From the NCBI RefSeq assembly GCF_019247635.1, contig NZ_JAFBAR010000004.1, positions 62,001 to 126,000 of the forward strand: 64,000 bases of DNA, given 5' to 3'. Made by a program: the position numbers and the translations under genes. Source of the DNA: Mycobacterium sp. GTDB lineage: Bacteria > Actinomycetota > Actinomycetes > Mycobacteriales > Mycobacteriaceae. Under the pieces are notes generated by a model. It was given only the letters and a program-made list of their open reading frames with translations, searched no databases and was not told where the DNA came from. Below, in pieces: positions 30,443-39,913 of this stretch. The first letter of the stretch is position 1. Every line of letters starts with the position of its first letter.

Positions 30443-31251
30443 CCCCATCACGATGGGTTCGCTACCTCACGCGATACGTCGCTTTGGGCTACATCTTTGT
30501 GCTGCTGATCGTCCCGGTGGCACTGATCCTGTGGCGGACGTTCCAACCCGGATTCGGCCAGTTCTTCGACTGGGTCAGCACGCCCGCCGCCCAATCGGCG
30601 CTGGACCTGTCGCTGCTCGTGGTGGGCATCGTCGTGCCGCTGAACGTGCTCTTCGGCATCCCGACGGCATTAGTGCTGGCGCGCAATCGATTTCGTGGAA
30701 AGGGCGCGCTGCAGGCCGTCATTGACCTGCCTTTCGCGGTCTCGCCCGTTGTGGTGGGCGTGGCGCTGATCGTGCTGTGGGGATCGGCCGGTGCGCTGGG
30801 CTTCGTCGAGAGGGACCTCGGGTTCAAGATCATCTTCGGACTGCCTGGCATCGTGCTCGCCAGCATTTTCGTCACGCTGCCGTTCGTGGTACGCGAAGTA
30901 GAACCGGTGCTGCACGAGCTGGGGACCGACCAAGAAGAGGCGGCCGCGACGCTGGGTTCCGATTGGTGGCAGACGTTTTGGCGAATCACACTGCCGTCCA
31001 TCCGGTGGGGCTTGACCTACGGCATTGTCCTGACGGTCGCACGTACTCTCGGTGAATACGGCGCGGTCATCATGGTGTCGTCCAATTTGCCGGGGAAGTC
31101 GCAAACGCTGACACTGCTGGTATCGGACCGCTACAACCGCGGGGCTGAGTATGGCGCCTATGCGCTGTCAACGCTGCTGATGGCCGTCGCGGTGGCGGTC
31201 CTGATCGTCCAAGTGGTTCTGGATGCCCGCCGAGCACGCGCGACTAATTAG
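30439..31251 (+). CDS. cysW: Sulfate ABC transporter permease CysW
   Basis: 270 residues from GTG 30439, overlapping the cysT stop by four bases. It has six predicted membrane helices, the EAA loop E-E-A-A-A-T-L-G-S-D-W-W-Q-T-F and the D-L-P-F-A-V-S-P-V-V-V-G motif. It pairs with CysT in the sulfate importer. cysA starts 21 bases downstream after a GGAG-type ribosome site. Confidence 0.95.
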   Translation: MTPSRWVRYLTRYVALGYIFVLLIVPVALILWRTFQPGFGQFFDWVSTPAAQSALDLSLLVVGIVVPLNVLFGIPTALVLARNRFRGKGALQAVIDLPFAVSPVVVGVALIVLWGSAGALGFVERDLGFKIIFGLPGIVLASIFVTLPFVVREVEPVLHELGTDQEEAAATLGSDWWQTFWRITLPSIRWGLTYGIVLTVARTLGEYGAVIMVSSNLPGKSQTLTLLVSDRYNRGAEYGAYALSTLLMAVAVAVLIVQVVLDARRARATN

Positions 31252-31272
31252 GCCTGACAAGGAGATTCGGAG

Positions 31273-32319
31273 ATGAGTGGCGACAAGGTCGAACACGCAA
31301 TAGTCGTGCGCGACGCCTACAAGAGCTATGGCGATTTCGTCGCCTTGGACCATGTGGACTTTGTGGTGCCCACCGGTTCGCTGACGGCGCTGCTGGGGCC
31401 CAGCGGGTCGGGTAAATCGACCCTGTTGCGCACCATCGCCGGCCTCGACCAACCCGACAGCGGCACCGTCACGATCAACGGCCGCGAGGTGACCCGGGTG
31501 CCACCGCAGCGGCGGGGGATCGGATTCGTCTTCCAGCACTACGCCGCGTTCAAGCACCTGACGGTGCGGGACAACGTGGCGTACGGGCTGAAGATCCGCA
31601 AGCGGCCCAAGGCGGAGATCAAGAGCAAGGTCGACAACCTGCTGGAGGTGGTGGGGCTCAGCGGGTTTCAGGGCCGCTACCCCAATCAGCTCTCCGGCGG
31701 CCAGCGCCAGCGCATGGCGCTAGCTCGGGCGTTGGCGATCGACCCGCAGGTGCTGCTGCTCGACGAGCCGTTCGGGGCCCTGGACGCCAAGGTGCGTGAG
31801 GATCTGCGGGCGTGGTTGCGCCGGCTGCACGACGAGGTGCACGTCACCACGGTGCTGGTCACCCACGACCAGGCCGAGGCGCTCGATGTCGCCGACCGCA
31901 TCGCCGTGCTCAACAAGGGGCGCATCGAGCAGGTCGGGTCTCCGTCCCAGGTGTACGACGCCCCAACCAACCCGTTCGTCATGTCCTTCCTGGGCGCGGT
32001 CTCCACGTTGAACGGCGCCTTGGTGCGTCCGCACGACATCCGGGTGGGCCGCAATCCGGAAATGGCCATCGCCGGCGGCGACGGCAGCGCCGATTCCATC
32101 GGGGTGGTGCGCGCCACCGTCGACCGGGTGGTGCTGCTGGGTTTTGAAGTGCGCGTGGAATTGACCAGTGCGGCTAACGAATCCCCCTTCACCGCCCAGA
32201 TCACCCGCGGCGACGCCGAGGCGCTGGCCTTGAAAGAGGGTGACACCGTTTACGTGCGCGCCACCCGCGTGCCGCCGGTCGCCGAGAACATCGTGGTGAG
32301 CTCGCTGACATCGAGCTAG
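31273..32319 (+). CDS. cysA: Sulfate ABC transporter ATPase CysA
   Basis: 348 residues. Walker [10 protein letters not shown], signature [13 protein letters not shown] and Walker [12 protein letters not shown] are all intact. The C-terminal ~110 residues are the regulatory TOBE-like domain of CysA/MalK-type ATPases. It energises sulfate import through CysT/CysW and is the last gene of the operon. It converges on the DUF222/HNH gene with nine bases between. Confidence 0.96.
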   Translation: MSGDKVEHAIVVRDAYKSYGDFVALDHVDFVVPTGSLTALLGPSGSGKSTLLRTIAGLDQPDSGTVTINGREVTRVPPQRRGIGFVFQHYAAFKHLTVRDNVAYGLKIRKRPKAEIKSKVDNLLEVVGLSGFQGRYPNQLSGGQRQRMALARALAIDPQVLLLDEPFGALDAKVREDLRAWLRRLHDEVHVTTVLVTHDQAEALDVADRIAVLNKGRIEQVGSPSQVYDAPTNPFVMSFLGAVSTLNGALVRPHDIRVGRNPEMAIAGGDGSADSIGVVRATVDRVVLLGFEVRVELTSAANESPFTAQITRGDAEALALKEGDTVYVRATRVPPVAENIVVSSLTSS

Positions 32320-32328
32320 CTGTCTAGC

Positions 32329-33708
32329 CTACGGATGATCATCCTCATCGCCACCAAATAGGCGTTCGGGGTGGTGGTAGGTGTTGGTTCGTGGCTGTCT
32401 TCGTGAACGGCCACGGACGAGATGAGGTGGGGGAATCCAGGCGGTTCGGCCGTTGGGGAGTTTGGTTGTCTTCCAGCCTTTTCCGACTAGCTTGTGGTTG
32501 GGTGCGCAGGCGAGGGTGAGTTTGTCGACGTCGGTGCGACCGCCGGCGGCCCAGTCGTCGGTGTGGTGGACTTCGCATCTGTCGGCGGGGACGTCGCAGC
32601 CGGGGTGCGTGCAGCCGCGGTCTTTGGCGTAGAGGACCAGCCGCTGATCCGGTGAGGCGATGCGGCGGGTGCGGCCCAGATAGAGCGGGCGGGTGGTGTG
32701 CTCGTCGAAGACGGCCAGGTAATGAAAGGCGTGCCGGCCCATGCGGATCAGATCCCGCATGGGAACCCGTGTTCCGCTGGCGGTGACCGCATAGCCGGCG
32801 GCGGCGGTGAGTTCCTGCAGCGTGGTCGACACGATGACGGTCACGGGTAGTCCGTTGTGCAGGCCGAACTTGGGATCACCCAGCTGGCCGCGGACCAGGG
32901 CGTTGATCGCGTCGTGTTGGCGTTGCGCGGGTGTGCGCCGGTCGGTGCTGGCGGCTTCGTCGGTCGGTTCGCCTGCGACACAGGGTGTTTCATCGTCGGG
33001 GTTGCCCATCCCGGGGGCCGCGAACTTGGCCAGCCACGCATCGAGGTTGGCGCGCAGCTCCGGGGAGGCGACGAGCTTTCCCACGCTCATGCCGTCGGCG
33101 CGCTGGGCGCACCAGGTGAAGCCGCGTTGACGGGCGCGGTCCGCGTCGTCGAATTTGCCATCCGGGTTGAGGTAGAGCGCGCAGCGGTTGGCGACCTTGT
33201 CCAGTTGGTCGGGACGCAACTGCGTGGCTTGGTGAGCCAAAAATCGTTCGGCGTGCTCGACTGCCACGGCGGGGATGTGGTGCGGCAGATCGCGGCAGAA
33301 GGTTTGAATCACCCGCAGGTGTTGGGCGTCGAGCAGCCCTTGGCGCCAGACCTGGGCGGTGGCGGGAAGCTTCGGTGGCAGCTGCTGGCCGGTCGGGGTG
33401 AGGCGCGCGGAGAGTTGTTCGGCGTTGCGCAGCCGACGGCGGGCTTCGGCGTAGCTGATGCGCAGCCAGTCGGCGACCGCTCGGTGCACCGGGCCGCCCA
33501 TGTCGGCGGGGTCTTCTTTGGCCAGGCCGGCGATCACGTCGTGGCACATCACCGTCTGGCGTCGCTGCGCGGTTTCCAGCCGTTCCAGCGCGCGTAGCCG
33601 CACGACGGGGGAGAGCTTGTCGAGGCCGAGTTCACCGAGCGCTGCCACGGCGGTATCCAACGCGTCGAAGGCGGCCGCTACCCGCTCCGGAGCCGTGATC
33701 GCAAGCAT
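32329..33708 (-). CDS. DUF222/HNH endonuclease (13E12 repeat family)
   Basis: 459 residues from ATG 33708; the frame runs open upstream but the family begins near this Met. The N-terminal DUF222 domain (about 40-330) is followed by an HNH nuclease domain: C-T-H-P-G-C-D with R-C-E-V-H-H-T-D-D-W and C-A-P-N-H-K-L, giving the zinc Cys pairs and catalytic His. In mycobacteria these genes are multicopy (REP13E12 family), and some copies serve as phage attachment sites. It separates the sulfate-import operon from the cbiX-cysH-nirA operon. No inverted repeats or integrase are visible beside it. Confidence 0.9.
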   Translation of the reverse strand: MLAITAPERVAAAFDALDTAVAALGELGLDKLSPVVRLRALERLETAQRRQTVMCHDVIAGLAKEDPADMGGPVHRAVADWLRISYAEARRRLRNAEQLSARLTPTGQQLPPKLPATAQVWRQGLLDAQHLRVIQTFCRDLPHHIPAVAVEHAERFLAHQATQLRPDQLDKVANRCALYLNPDGKFDDADRARQRGFTWCAQRADGMSVGKLVASPELRANLDAWLAKFAAPGMGNPDDETPCVAGEPTDEAASTDRRTPAQRQHDAINALVRGQLGDPKFGLHNGLPVTVIVSTTLQELTAAAGYAVTASGTRVPMRDLIRMGRHAFHYLAVFDEHTTRPLYLGRTRRIASPDQRLVLYAKDRGCTHPGCDVPADRCEVHHTDDWAAGGRTDVDKLTLACAPNHKLVGKGWKTTKLPNGRTAWIPPPHLVRGRSRRQPRTNTYHHPERLFGGDEDDHP

Positions 33709-33806
33709 GTTCGAATGATATTGCGGCCACCGACGCGTTGCCACGAAGGAAACCGCGAAAAAACCCACGCCTGTGGACCAACGCCCAGCTGTGGACAATC
33801 CCGCCG

Positions 33807-34553
33807 TCAGGCCGCGCCGCGCTCGACTCCGCCCCGCAAGGCCTGATCGAAGCGATCCAACACCGTCTCGGCCACCAGCTGATGCGCGCCCAGGGGCGCT
33901 GCCATCTGAATGCCGATATGCCGCGCGAACCGCTCCACCCGATCCGGCAGCCGCCCCGGTGCCAGGAACCAAGGCGCGATGACCATCCGTCGCGCACCTT
34001 GGCGACGCAACCGGCCGACGCCCTCGGCCAGCGACCGCTCGGGCCGGGTGGCGAACGCGGTTGCCACCCCCGCCCAGCAGGTGCCGGAGGCCAGTTTGGG
34101 CGCCACCCGGGCGGTGCGCGCGTTGGCCGCCGGGCTCGAGGAGCCGATCGCCACAACGAGCACGCCGAGTTCCTCATCGAGCCGCGATACCCCGAGCTCC
34201 GCAACACGATGCCGCAACACCGACACCAGTCGATCGTCCTCGCCGAGTACTCGGGCTTGCCGGATGCGCTGCCGCACTAGGGGGCCAGCGGCGTCGCCGG
34301 CGCCAACGCCCGCGATCTGTTCAGGGACGTCGACACGCGCGTGGTACGCGTCGGCAAGCAGCAAGGGGGTGACCACCGCAGGGCCGTCAAGCCGGCTGAG
34401 CACATCGGTCAGGCTCGGAGAATTATGGTCCAAGAACGCCGGCCGAACCTCGAGGCCCGGCCGCATCCGCGTCACCTGGGTCGCGACGGCACGCGCGTTG
34501 GCCGCCGAGCGTGGATCGGCACTCCCGTGCGCAGCCAGCACGAGGGTGGTCAC
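33807..34553 (-). CDS. Sirohydrochlorin ferrochelatase-like (CbiX) protein
   Basis: 248 residues from GTG 34553, whose codon overlaps the cysH stop (GTGA); an ATG at 34571 is an alternative. It starts V-T-T-L-V-L-A-A-H-G-S-A-D-P, the CbiX/SirB metal-binding His motif, and has the V-T-P-L-L-L-A-D-A-Y-H family block. It would insert iron into sirohydrochlorin to make siroheme, the cofactor of the NirA sulfite reductase encoded two genes upstream. That fits the operon nirA-cysH-cbiX. Cobalt instead of iron cannot be excluded from sequence. Confidence 0.87.
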   Translation of the reverse strand: MTTLVLAAHGSADPRSAANARAVATQVTRMRPGLEVRPAFLDHNSPSLTDVLSRLDGPAVVTPLLLADAYHARVDVPEQIAGVGAGDAAGPLVRQRIRQARVLGEDDRLVSVLRHRVAELGVSRLDEELGVLVVAIGSSSPAANARTARVAPKLASGTCWAGVATAFATRPERSLAEGVGRLRRQGARRMVIAPWFLAPGRLPDRVERFARHIGIQMAAPLGAHQLVAETVLDRFDQALRGGVERGAA

Positions 34554-35290
34554 GACGCGTGCAACCCGCATTCGGTTTTGGCACGCCCTTGCCAGCGTCC
34601 GCTGCGCGGGTCGGCGCCGTCGACGGGCTTTGCCGTGCACGGAGCGCAGCCGATCGACGGATACCCTTCGTAGACAAGGGGATTGACCAGTACGTCATGT
34701 TCGGCGATGTAGTTCTGCATGTCCTCGTCGGACCATGCCGCTAGCGGGTTGATCTTCACCAGCTTGAACGCCTCGTCGAAGCTGATCAGCGCGGCGTTGG
34801 CACGGGTTGGTGCCTCGACTCGGCGCAGCCCGGTCACCCACGCGGAGTAGCCGCCCAGCGTCTTGCCCAGGGGCACGACCTTGCGTAGCCGACAGCACTC
34901 GCCGGGGTCGCGCGCGAACAGATCCTTGCCCCGCAGCTCGTCCTGCTCGGAAACCGTGTGCTCCGGTGTGAGATTGAGAACCCGCACGTCATAAACGGAC
35001 TCGATCGCGTCCCGCGTGCCGATGGTTTCCACGAAGTGATAGCCGGTGTCCAGGAAGATCACCGGGACACCCGGCCGCACCCTGGCGGCCAGATCCACCA
35101 GCACGGCGTCCTGCATGTTGGAAGCCACCACGTAGTTGCACGTTGCCCAACCGCGCGGCCCGTTGATCCCACCAAAGTTGTTCTCAGTCCACTGCAGCAG
35201 TTCGGTGGCGCTGGCGCCCTCGAGCTCCGCGGCGCCGCGCGCCGCCAGTTCCCGCAGCTCGGTCTCGGTCGGCCTGGTCTCCGCGCTCAT
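34550..35290 (-). CDS. cysH: Adenylylsulfate (APS) reductase
   Basis: 246 residues. It reduces activated sulfate to sulfite. The two Cys pairs that bind a [4Fe-4S] cluster are present (E-C-C-R-L-R-K and C-A-P-C), which marks an APS rather than PAPS reductase. The catalytic Cys is in the C-terminal E-C-G-L-H. The N-terminal L-Q-W motif region and F-L-D-T-G-Y-H-F substrate loop are normal. ATG 35290 overlaps the nirA stop and its own stop overlaps the cbiX start. Confidence 0.96.
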   Translation of the reverse strand: MSAETRPTETELRELAARGAAELEGASATELLQWTENNFGGINGPRGWATCNYVVASNMQDAVLVDLAARVRPGVPVIFLDTGYHFVETIGTRDAIESVYDVRVLNLTPEHTVSEQDELRGKDLFARDPGECCRLRKVVPLGKTLGGYSAWVTGLRRVEAPTRANAALISFDEAFKLVKINPLAAWSDEDMQNYIAEHDVLVNPLVYEGYPSIGCAPCTAKPVDGADPRSGRWQGRAKTECGLHAS

Positions 35291-36954
35291 CGCAAATCAT
35301 CCTCTTCCGCCCGAACGACCCACTGCGCAAAGCGTTCTCCGTCGCTGCGGTGTTTGAGGAAGTTGCGCGCGACGCGCTCGATGTAGTCGCCCAGCTCGTC
35401 GCTGGTGACCTTGTGCTGGCGCAATTTCCGGCCGAAACCGCTGTCGACGCCGAGGCTGCCACCCAGATGCACCTGGAAGCCCTCCACCGGGGCGCCGTGA
35501 CCGTCGTCGATCATCTGGCCCTTGAACCCGATGTCGGCGACTTGGATGCGTGCGCAGGAGTTCGGGCAGCCGTTGATGTTGACGGTGATCGGCACGTCGA
35601 GCTCGGAGTTGATGTCGTCGAGACGGCGCTCCAGCTCGGGCACCAAAGACTGTGCCCGCACCCGGGTTTCGGCGAACGACAACTTGCAGAACTCAATCCC
35701 GCTGCATGCCATCAGGTTTCGGCGCCAATGTGACGGCCGAGACTGCAAGCCCAGCGCTTCCAGGCCGGTGACCAAACCGTCGAGCTTGTCGTCGGGGACG
35801 TCGAGAATGACCAGCTTCTGGTACGGGGTGAACCGGATCCGGTCCGATCCCGCGCGCTCGGCCAGGTCGGCCACCCCGGAAAGGATGGTGCCGGATACGC
35901 GACCGGCGATCGGCGCAACGCCGACGGCGTTCAGGCCGTTCTTCAGCCGCTGCACGCCGACGTGGTCGATCGGATGCTTGACCGGCTCGGGGGCTGGCCC
36001 GTCGATCAGCGGGCGCTTCAGGTACTCGGTTTCGAGAACTTCGCGAAACTTCTCGACACCCCAGTCCTTGATCAGGAACTTCAGCCGAGCCTTGGCCCGC
36101 AACCGGCGGTACCCGTAGTCACGGAACACCGACGTGACCGCCGCCCACACCTCGGGCACCTCTTCCAGCGGAACCCAGGCCCCCACGCGCTGGCCCAGCA
36201 TCGGGTTGGTGGACAACCCGCCGCCGACCCACAGGTCCAGGCCCGGGCCGTGCTCGGGATGGTTGACTCCGATGAACGCGATGTCGTTGACCTCGTGCAC
36301 GACGTCCTGCAGGCCCGAGATTGCGGTCTTGTACTTGCGGGGCAAGTCAGCGAAGTCCGGCTTGCCGATGTAGCGGCGGACGATCTCCTCGATCGCCCAG
36401 GTCGGGTCGAGCACCTCGTCGAGTGACTCACCGGCGAGCGGCGAGCCCATAATCACGCGCGGGCAGTCGCCGCACGCCTCGGCGGTCTGCAGTCCGACGG
36501 CATCCAGTCGCCGCCAGATCTCGGGGACGTTCTCCACCTCGATCCAGTGGTACTGCAGGTTCTCGCGGTCGGAGATGTCGGCGGTGTCACGGGCGAATTC
36601 GGTCGAAATCTGGCCCAGTGTGCGCAGCGCTGCCGCCGAAATCGCCCCGCCGTCGCAGCGCACCCGCAGCATGAAGTACCTGGCTTCGAGCATCTCGATG
36701 TTCTCGTCGCCGGTCCAGGAGCCGTCGTAGCCCTGCTCGCGTTGGGTATAGAGGCCCCACCAGCGGAAGCGGCCCCGCAGATCGGACTTGTCGATGCTGT
36801 CGAACCCGTTCTTGGCATAGGTGTTTTCGATCCGTTCCCGCACGTCGAGTGGGGCGCCGGCCTGCTTCATCTCCTCATTGGGGTTCAGCGGCTCGCGGTC
36901 TCCCAGTGCCCACTGGCCCTCATTTCGGGTCTTCGCGGGTCGGGCTGTGGTCAT
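35287..36954 (-). CDS. nirA: Ferredoxin-dependent sulfite reductase
   Basis: 555 residues from ATG 36954, with AAGGAGA upstream; an in-frame ATG at 37005 lacks this. The siroheme/[4Fe-4S] cluster ligands are in M-A-C-S-G-I-E-F-C-K and N-G-C-P-N-S-C-A-R. The length equals the mycobacterial NirA/SirA. It reduces sulfite to sulfide with six electrons from ferredoxin. It is first in an operon with cysH and cbiX, linked by four-base overlaps. A cysteine-containing leader ORF lies 117 bases upstream and probably controls it. Confidence 0.96.
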   Translation of the reverse strand: MTTARPAKTRNEGQWALGDREPLNPNEEMKQAGAPLDVRERIENTYAKNGFDSIDKSDLRGRFRWWGLYTQREQGYDGSWTGDENIEMLEARYFMLRVRCDGGAISAAALRTLGQISTEFARDTADISDRENLQYHWIEVENVPEIWRRLDAVGLQTAEACGDCPRVIMGSPLAGESLDEVLDPTWAIEEIVRRYIGKPDFADLPRKYKTAISGLQDVVHEVNDIAFIGVNHPEHGPGLDLWVGGGLSTNPMLGQRVGAWVPLEEVPEVWAAVTSVFRDYGYRRLRAKARLKFLIKDWGVEKFREVLETEYLKRPLIDGPAPEPVKHPIDHVGVQRLKNGLNAVGVAPIAGRVSGTILSGVADLAERAGSDRIRFTPYQKLVILDVPDDKLDGLVTGLEALGLQSRPSHWRRNLMACSGIEFCKLSFAETRVRAQSLVPELERRLDDINSELDVPITVNINGCPNSCARIQVADIGFKGQMIDDGHGAPVEGFQVHLGGSLGVDSGFGRKLRQHKVTSDELGDYIERVARNFLKHRSDGERFAQWVVRAEEDDLR

Positions 36955-37071
36955 TCGGCGGATTCTCCTTCGCGGGCATGTCCGACCTAGGAACGCGCAA
37001 GACACCGGTTCTCTTCCGGCGGCGCAGATCCGGCGGCCAGGGGGAGGTGCAGGCGGGCTGGGTCTACGACA

Positions 37072-37164
37072 TCAAGTCAGACAGCAAGAGCTGCAAATAC
37101 GCTTGAGGTCGATATGCCGCCGTGCCACCAGGGCAATACGTGGCCTGGGATGAGCGGCGGTCAT
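37072..37164 (-). CDS. Cysteine-containing leader peptide of the nirA-cysH operon
   Basis: 30 residues from ATG 37164 (or 33 from an in-frame ATG at 37173). The C-terminal half reads A-R-R-H-I-D-L-K-R-I-C-S-S-C-C-L-T, with Cys at 24, 27 and 28 just before the stop. From memory, short leader peptides with an R-x-H-V-D-L-x-R core ending in Ser/Cys are annotated upstream of sulfite reductase genes in other actinobacteria; this matches well. A -10-like element sits at leaderless spacing. The likely role is cysteine-responsive attenuation of nirA, like the subI leader. The ORF is directly readable; the regulation is inferred. Confidence 0.75.
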   Translation of the reverse strand: MTAAHPRPRIALVARRHIDLKRICSSCCLT

Positions 37165-37171
37165 GCGGGCC

Positions 37172-37177
37172 ATTCTG
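37172..37177 (-). promoter_or_regulatory. Predicted -10 element for the nirA leader transcript
   Basis: CAGAAT on the minus strand, close to TANNNT, ends seven bases before the ATG at 37164, the spacing expected for a leaderless transcript. The rest of the 36955-37305 gap between nirA and hemW holds the leader ORF and no other recognisable gene. Confidence 0.4.
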
Positions 37178-37305
37178 CCATGGATATCGTGCAGCCACGC
37201 GACCAGGTCAAATTTCCTCTCACGGTGATTAAAACTGTCGGTAATTCCGGATGGTCAGGCAAACAAAGCCCAGAGCCACTGCGGCGGGGCATGGGATGAT
37301 TTGGC

Positions 37306-38472
37306 ATGCCCCAAGCACCGGTCGAGTTGCCCCACCTGCGGCCCACTCCAGGACAGCCGTTCGGGGTTTATCTGCACGTCCCCTTCTGCATAACTCGTTG
37401 TGGCTACTGCGATTTCAACACCTATACCCCGGCCGAGTTGGGCGGCGTCAACCCGGACGCCTGGCTGCAGTCGCTGGGGGTCGAACTCGAGCTGGCGGCC
37501 GCGCGCCTAGCTGCACCGCCGGTGAATACGGTGTTCGTCGGTGGCGGCACGCCGTCTTTACTGGGCGGCGCTCGCATGGCCACCCTGCTCGACATGGTCC
37601 GCCAGAACTTCGAACTGGCCCCGGACGCCGAGATCACCACCGAGGCCAACCCCGAGTCGGCCTGGCCGGACTTCTTCGGCGCCATCCGCGAGGCTGGCTA
37701 CACGCGGGTGTCGCTCGGCATGCAATCGGTGTCGCCGCGCGTGCTGGGAATCCTGGACCGGGTGCACACGCCAAACCGGTCGGCGGCCGCGGCCCGCGAG
37801 GCGTTGGACGCGGGCTTCGAGCATGTCAGCCTCGACCTCATCTACGGGACGCCGGGCGAGTCCGACGACGAACTGCTGCGCTCCGTCGACACGGCCGTGC
37901 AGACGGGAGTCGATCATGTGTCCGCGTACGCCCTGGTTGTCGAGGAGGGCACCGCGTTGGGGCGCCGGGTCCGGCGCGGTGAGTTGGCCGCACCCGACGA
38001 CGACGTGCTGGCCCACCGCTACGAGTTGGTTGACGCTCGACTGTCCGCGGCGGGCTTGACCTGGTACGAGGTGTCCAACTGGTCGCGCCCGGGCGGGCAG
38101 TGCCGGCACAACCTCGGCTACTGGGACGGCGGCCAGTGGTGGGGTGCCGGGCCCGGCGCGCACGGCTACGTCGGTGCGACGCGATGGTGGAATACCAAGC
38201 ACCCCAACGCTTATGCCGAAATGCTGTCCGATGGCGAACTGCCGGTGGCGGGATTCGAGCAGCTAGACAGCGAGGCGCGGCATACCGAAGACGTGCTATT
38301 GAAAATCCGTCTGCGCCAAGGGCTTCCGCTTGACCGACTGAGCACCGACGAACGCGAGCGGGCTCAGACAGTGGTGGCTGACGGCCTTCTGCTATCCGAC
38401 GGCGACTGCTTGGTCCTCACGCCGCGCGGGCGGCTGCTCGCGGACGCGGTGGTGCGCACGCTGCTGGGGTAG
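37306..38472 (+). CDS. hemW: Radical SAM heme chaperone HemW
   Basis: 388 residues. The radical SAM cluster motif C-I-T-R-C-G-Y-C (CxxxCxxC) is at about 26-33, after the V-Y-L-H-V-P-F lead-in. G-G-G-T-P-S and the C-terminal HemN-like domain follow. The CxxxCxxC-F spacing and overall size match HemW, a heme-binding chaperone, rather than true coproporphyrinogen dehydrogenase HemN. It is divergent from the nirA leader. The rpfD-like gene found nearby in M. tuberculosis is not present here. Confidence 0.93.
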   Translation: MPQAPVELPHLRPTPGQPFGVYLHVPFCITRCGYCDFNTYTPAELGGVNPDAWLQSLGVELELAAARLAAPPVNTVFVGGGTPSLLGGARMATLLDMVRQNFELAPDAEITTEANPESAWPDFFGAIREAGYTRVSLGMQSVSPRVLGILDRVHTPNRSAAAAREALDAGFEHVSLDLIYGTPGESDDELLRSVDTAVQTGVDHVSAYALVVEEGTALGRRVRRGELAAPDDDVLAHRYELVDARLSAAGLTWYEVSNWSRPGGQCRHNLGYWDGGQWWGAGPGAHGYVGATRWWNTKHPNAYAEMLSDGELPVAGFEQLDSEARHTEDVLLKIRLRQGLPLDRLSTDERERAQTVVADGLLLSDGDCLVLTPRGRLLADAVVRTLLG

Positions 38473-38475
38473 TAC

Positions 38476-39714
38476 TCAGGTGAACCAGTGTCCGACGATG
38501 CGATTGATCTCGATGTAGAGCGGGATTCCGATGGTGACGTTATAGGAAAACGTCAAGCCCAGTGATGCGGCTAACGGCAGCGTCGGGCTGGCCTCCGGGA
38601 TGGCCAGCCGCTGGACCGCCGGGACCGTGATGTAGGACGCCGCGCCGCATAACACCGCGAACAGCACATAGGTGCCGGGCTGGAAGTGGGTGTCGGTGAG
38701 GTAGGCGTAGGTGTAGGCGGCCAAGATCCCCAGCGTCGCAAACACGTTGGGTGCCATCAGACCGAAGAAAATGAAACCGGTGCCCGCCGATCGCAGGTCT
38801 CGTAGCTTGCGGGAGGCCGTCATGCCCATCTCGAGCAGGAACAGGCACAGCACGCCCTGGAACGCCGCAACGAAGAACTCGTTCTGGTCGTGAACGACCT
38901 TCTGTCCCTGCAGCGCACTGACGAAGCCGATGATTATGCCGCCGATGAGGAGAATGAGTCCGGGATTGAGGAACACTTCCTGCAGGAGCGCGCGGGAGAA
39001 CATGGGCATCCGCTTGGCCTTCCCGCGCGGTGGGCTTTGATCCGGCTCCCAGTTCGGATGCTCTAGCTTTTCCATCGAGAATTCCAGCTCTTGCTCGATA
39101 CCGCGTTCGTCCTCGGTCTTGAGGCTCTGGCCGTGCTGGGGCTGTGCGGCGGTGCCGGGGCCGACCCCGACCCTGACGGGTGGGGTGTACCCGGGCTCAT
39201 CGGGCATGTATCCCGATTCGTTGAGACCTCGGTCTCGCAGTCGCGCCACCAGGTACAGCGCCACCAGGCAGCCCGGAATCTCCATGACGGCCAGCAAGAC
39301 CGGCATGTAGGCGTTGAAGGCAATGCCCACGCCGGCCAGGACGGCTACGCAGGTGGCGTAGGTTCCCGCCGAGTCCGACCCAAAATAACCGGCGACCGTC
39401 GCCCGGTCGACTCGCCGCAGGACGGTCATGTACTTCAGCAGCAGGTAGGCCAAACATCCGATTGCGAAGTTCAAGGCGAAGCCCAGCACGATAAATCCGG
39501 CCAGGTTGTCGATGTCGGCCGGTTCGATTTTGGCGAGTTCTTCGCCCCCCTGCCAGCCGATGGCCACCAGCAGGTACATGGTGAGGCCCTGATAAATCAC
39601 ATAGGGGAATTCGAACCGCACCTTGAGGATCGGAATCAGGAAACCGAAATAGAAGAACAACAACAGCGGCTTGAAGAGATTGTGGGTGAAGTTCTGCCAG
39701 AACTCATAAAGCAT
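38476..39714 (-). CDS. SbtA-type sodium-dependent bicarbonate transporter, copy 1
   Basis: 412 residues, SbtA/DUF897 family of single-component Na+/bicarbonate symporters. Two inverted halves of about five helices each are separated by a charged cytoplasmic loop (about 165-235, with D-E-R-G-I-E-Q-E-L-E-F). G-S-D-S-A-G-T-Y-A-T and E-M-G-M-T-A-S-R-K-L are conserved blocks in the two halves. It is followed on the same strand by a close paralogue of equal length, with ~84% identity by my hand alignment. No sbtB (PII-like) regulator gene is adjacent. Transport of bicarbonate is inferred from the family. Confidence 0.85.
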   Translation of the reverse strand: MLYEFWQNFTHNLFKPLLLFFYFGFLIPILKVRFEFPYVIYQGLTMYLLVAIGWQGGEELAKIEPADIDNLAGFIVLGFALNFAIGCLAYLLLKYMTVLRRVDRATVAGYFGSDSAGTYATCVAVLAGVGIAFNAYMPVLLAVMEIPGCLVALYLVARLRDRGLNESGYMPDEPGYTPPVRVGVGPGTAAQPQHGQSLKTEDERGIEQELEFSMEKLEHPNWEPDQSPPRGKAKRMPMFSRALLQEVFLNPGLILLIGGIIIGFVSALQGQKVVHDQNEFFVAAFQGVLCLFLLEMGMTASRKLRDLRSAGTGFIFFGLMAPNVFATLGILAAYTYAYLTDTHFQPGTYVLFAVLCGAASYITVPAVQRLAIPEASPTLPLAASLGLTFSYNVTIGIPLYIEINRIVGHWFT

Positions 39715-39913
39715 TTCGTGCCTCCCGTTGACTTAGTCCGGCGGCGCGGGAAGCAGCAACCGACGTGCGGTGTCCACAAACACCATTAGAACCTTGAAGA
39801 CTCACGTCACCAGAGTCAACCGCGTGATGCCGTCTTTACGAACAATTAACGACGACCGTTGGCGTCGCTCTGCTCTGGGACGGGACCCTTGGCGGATCGT
39901 GACGGCCCGATTG

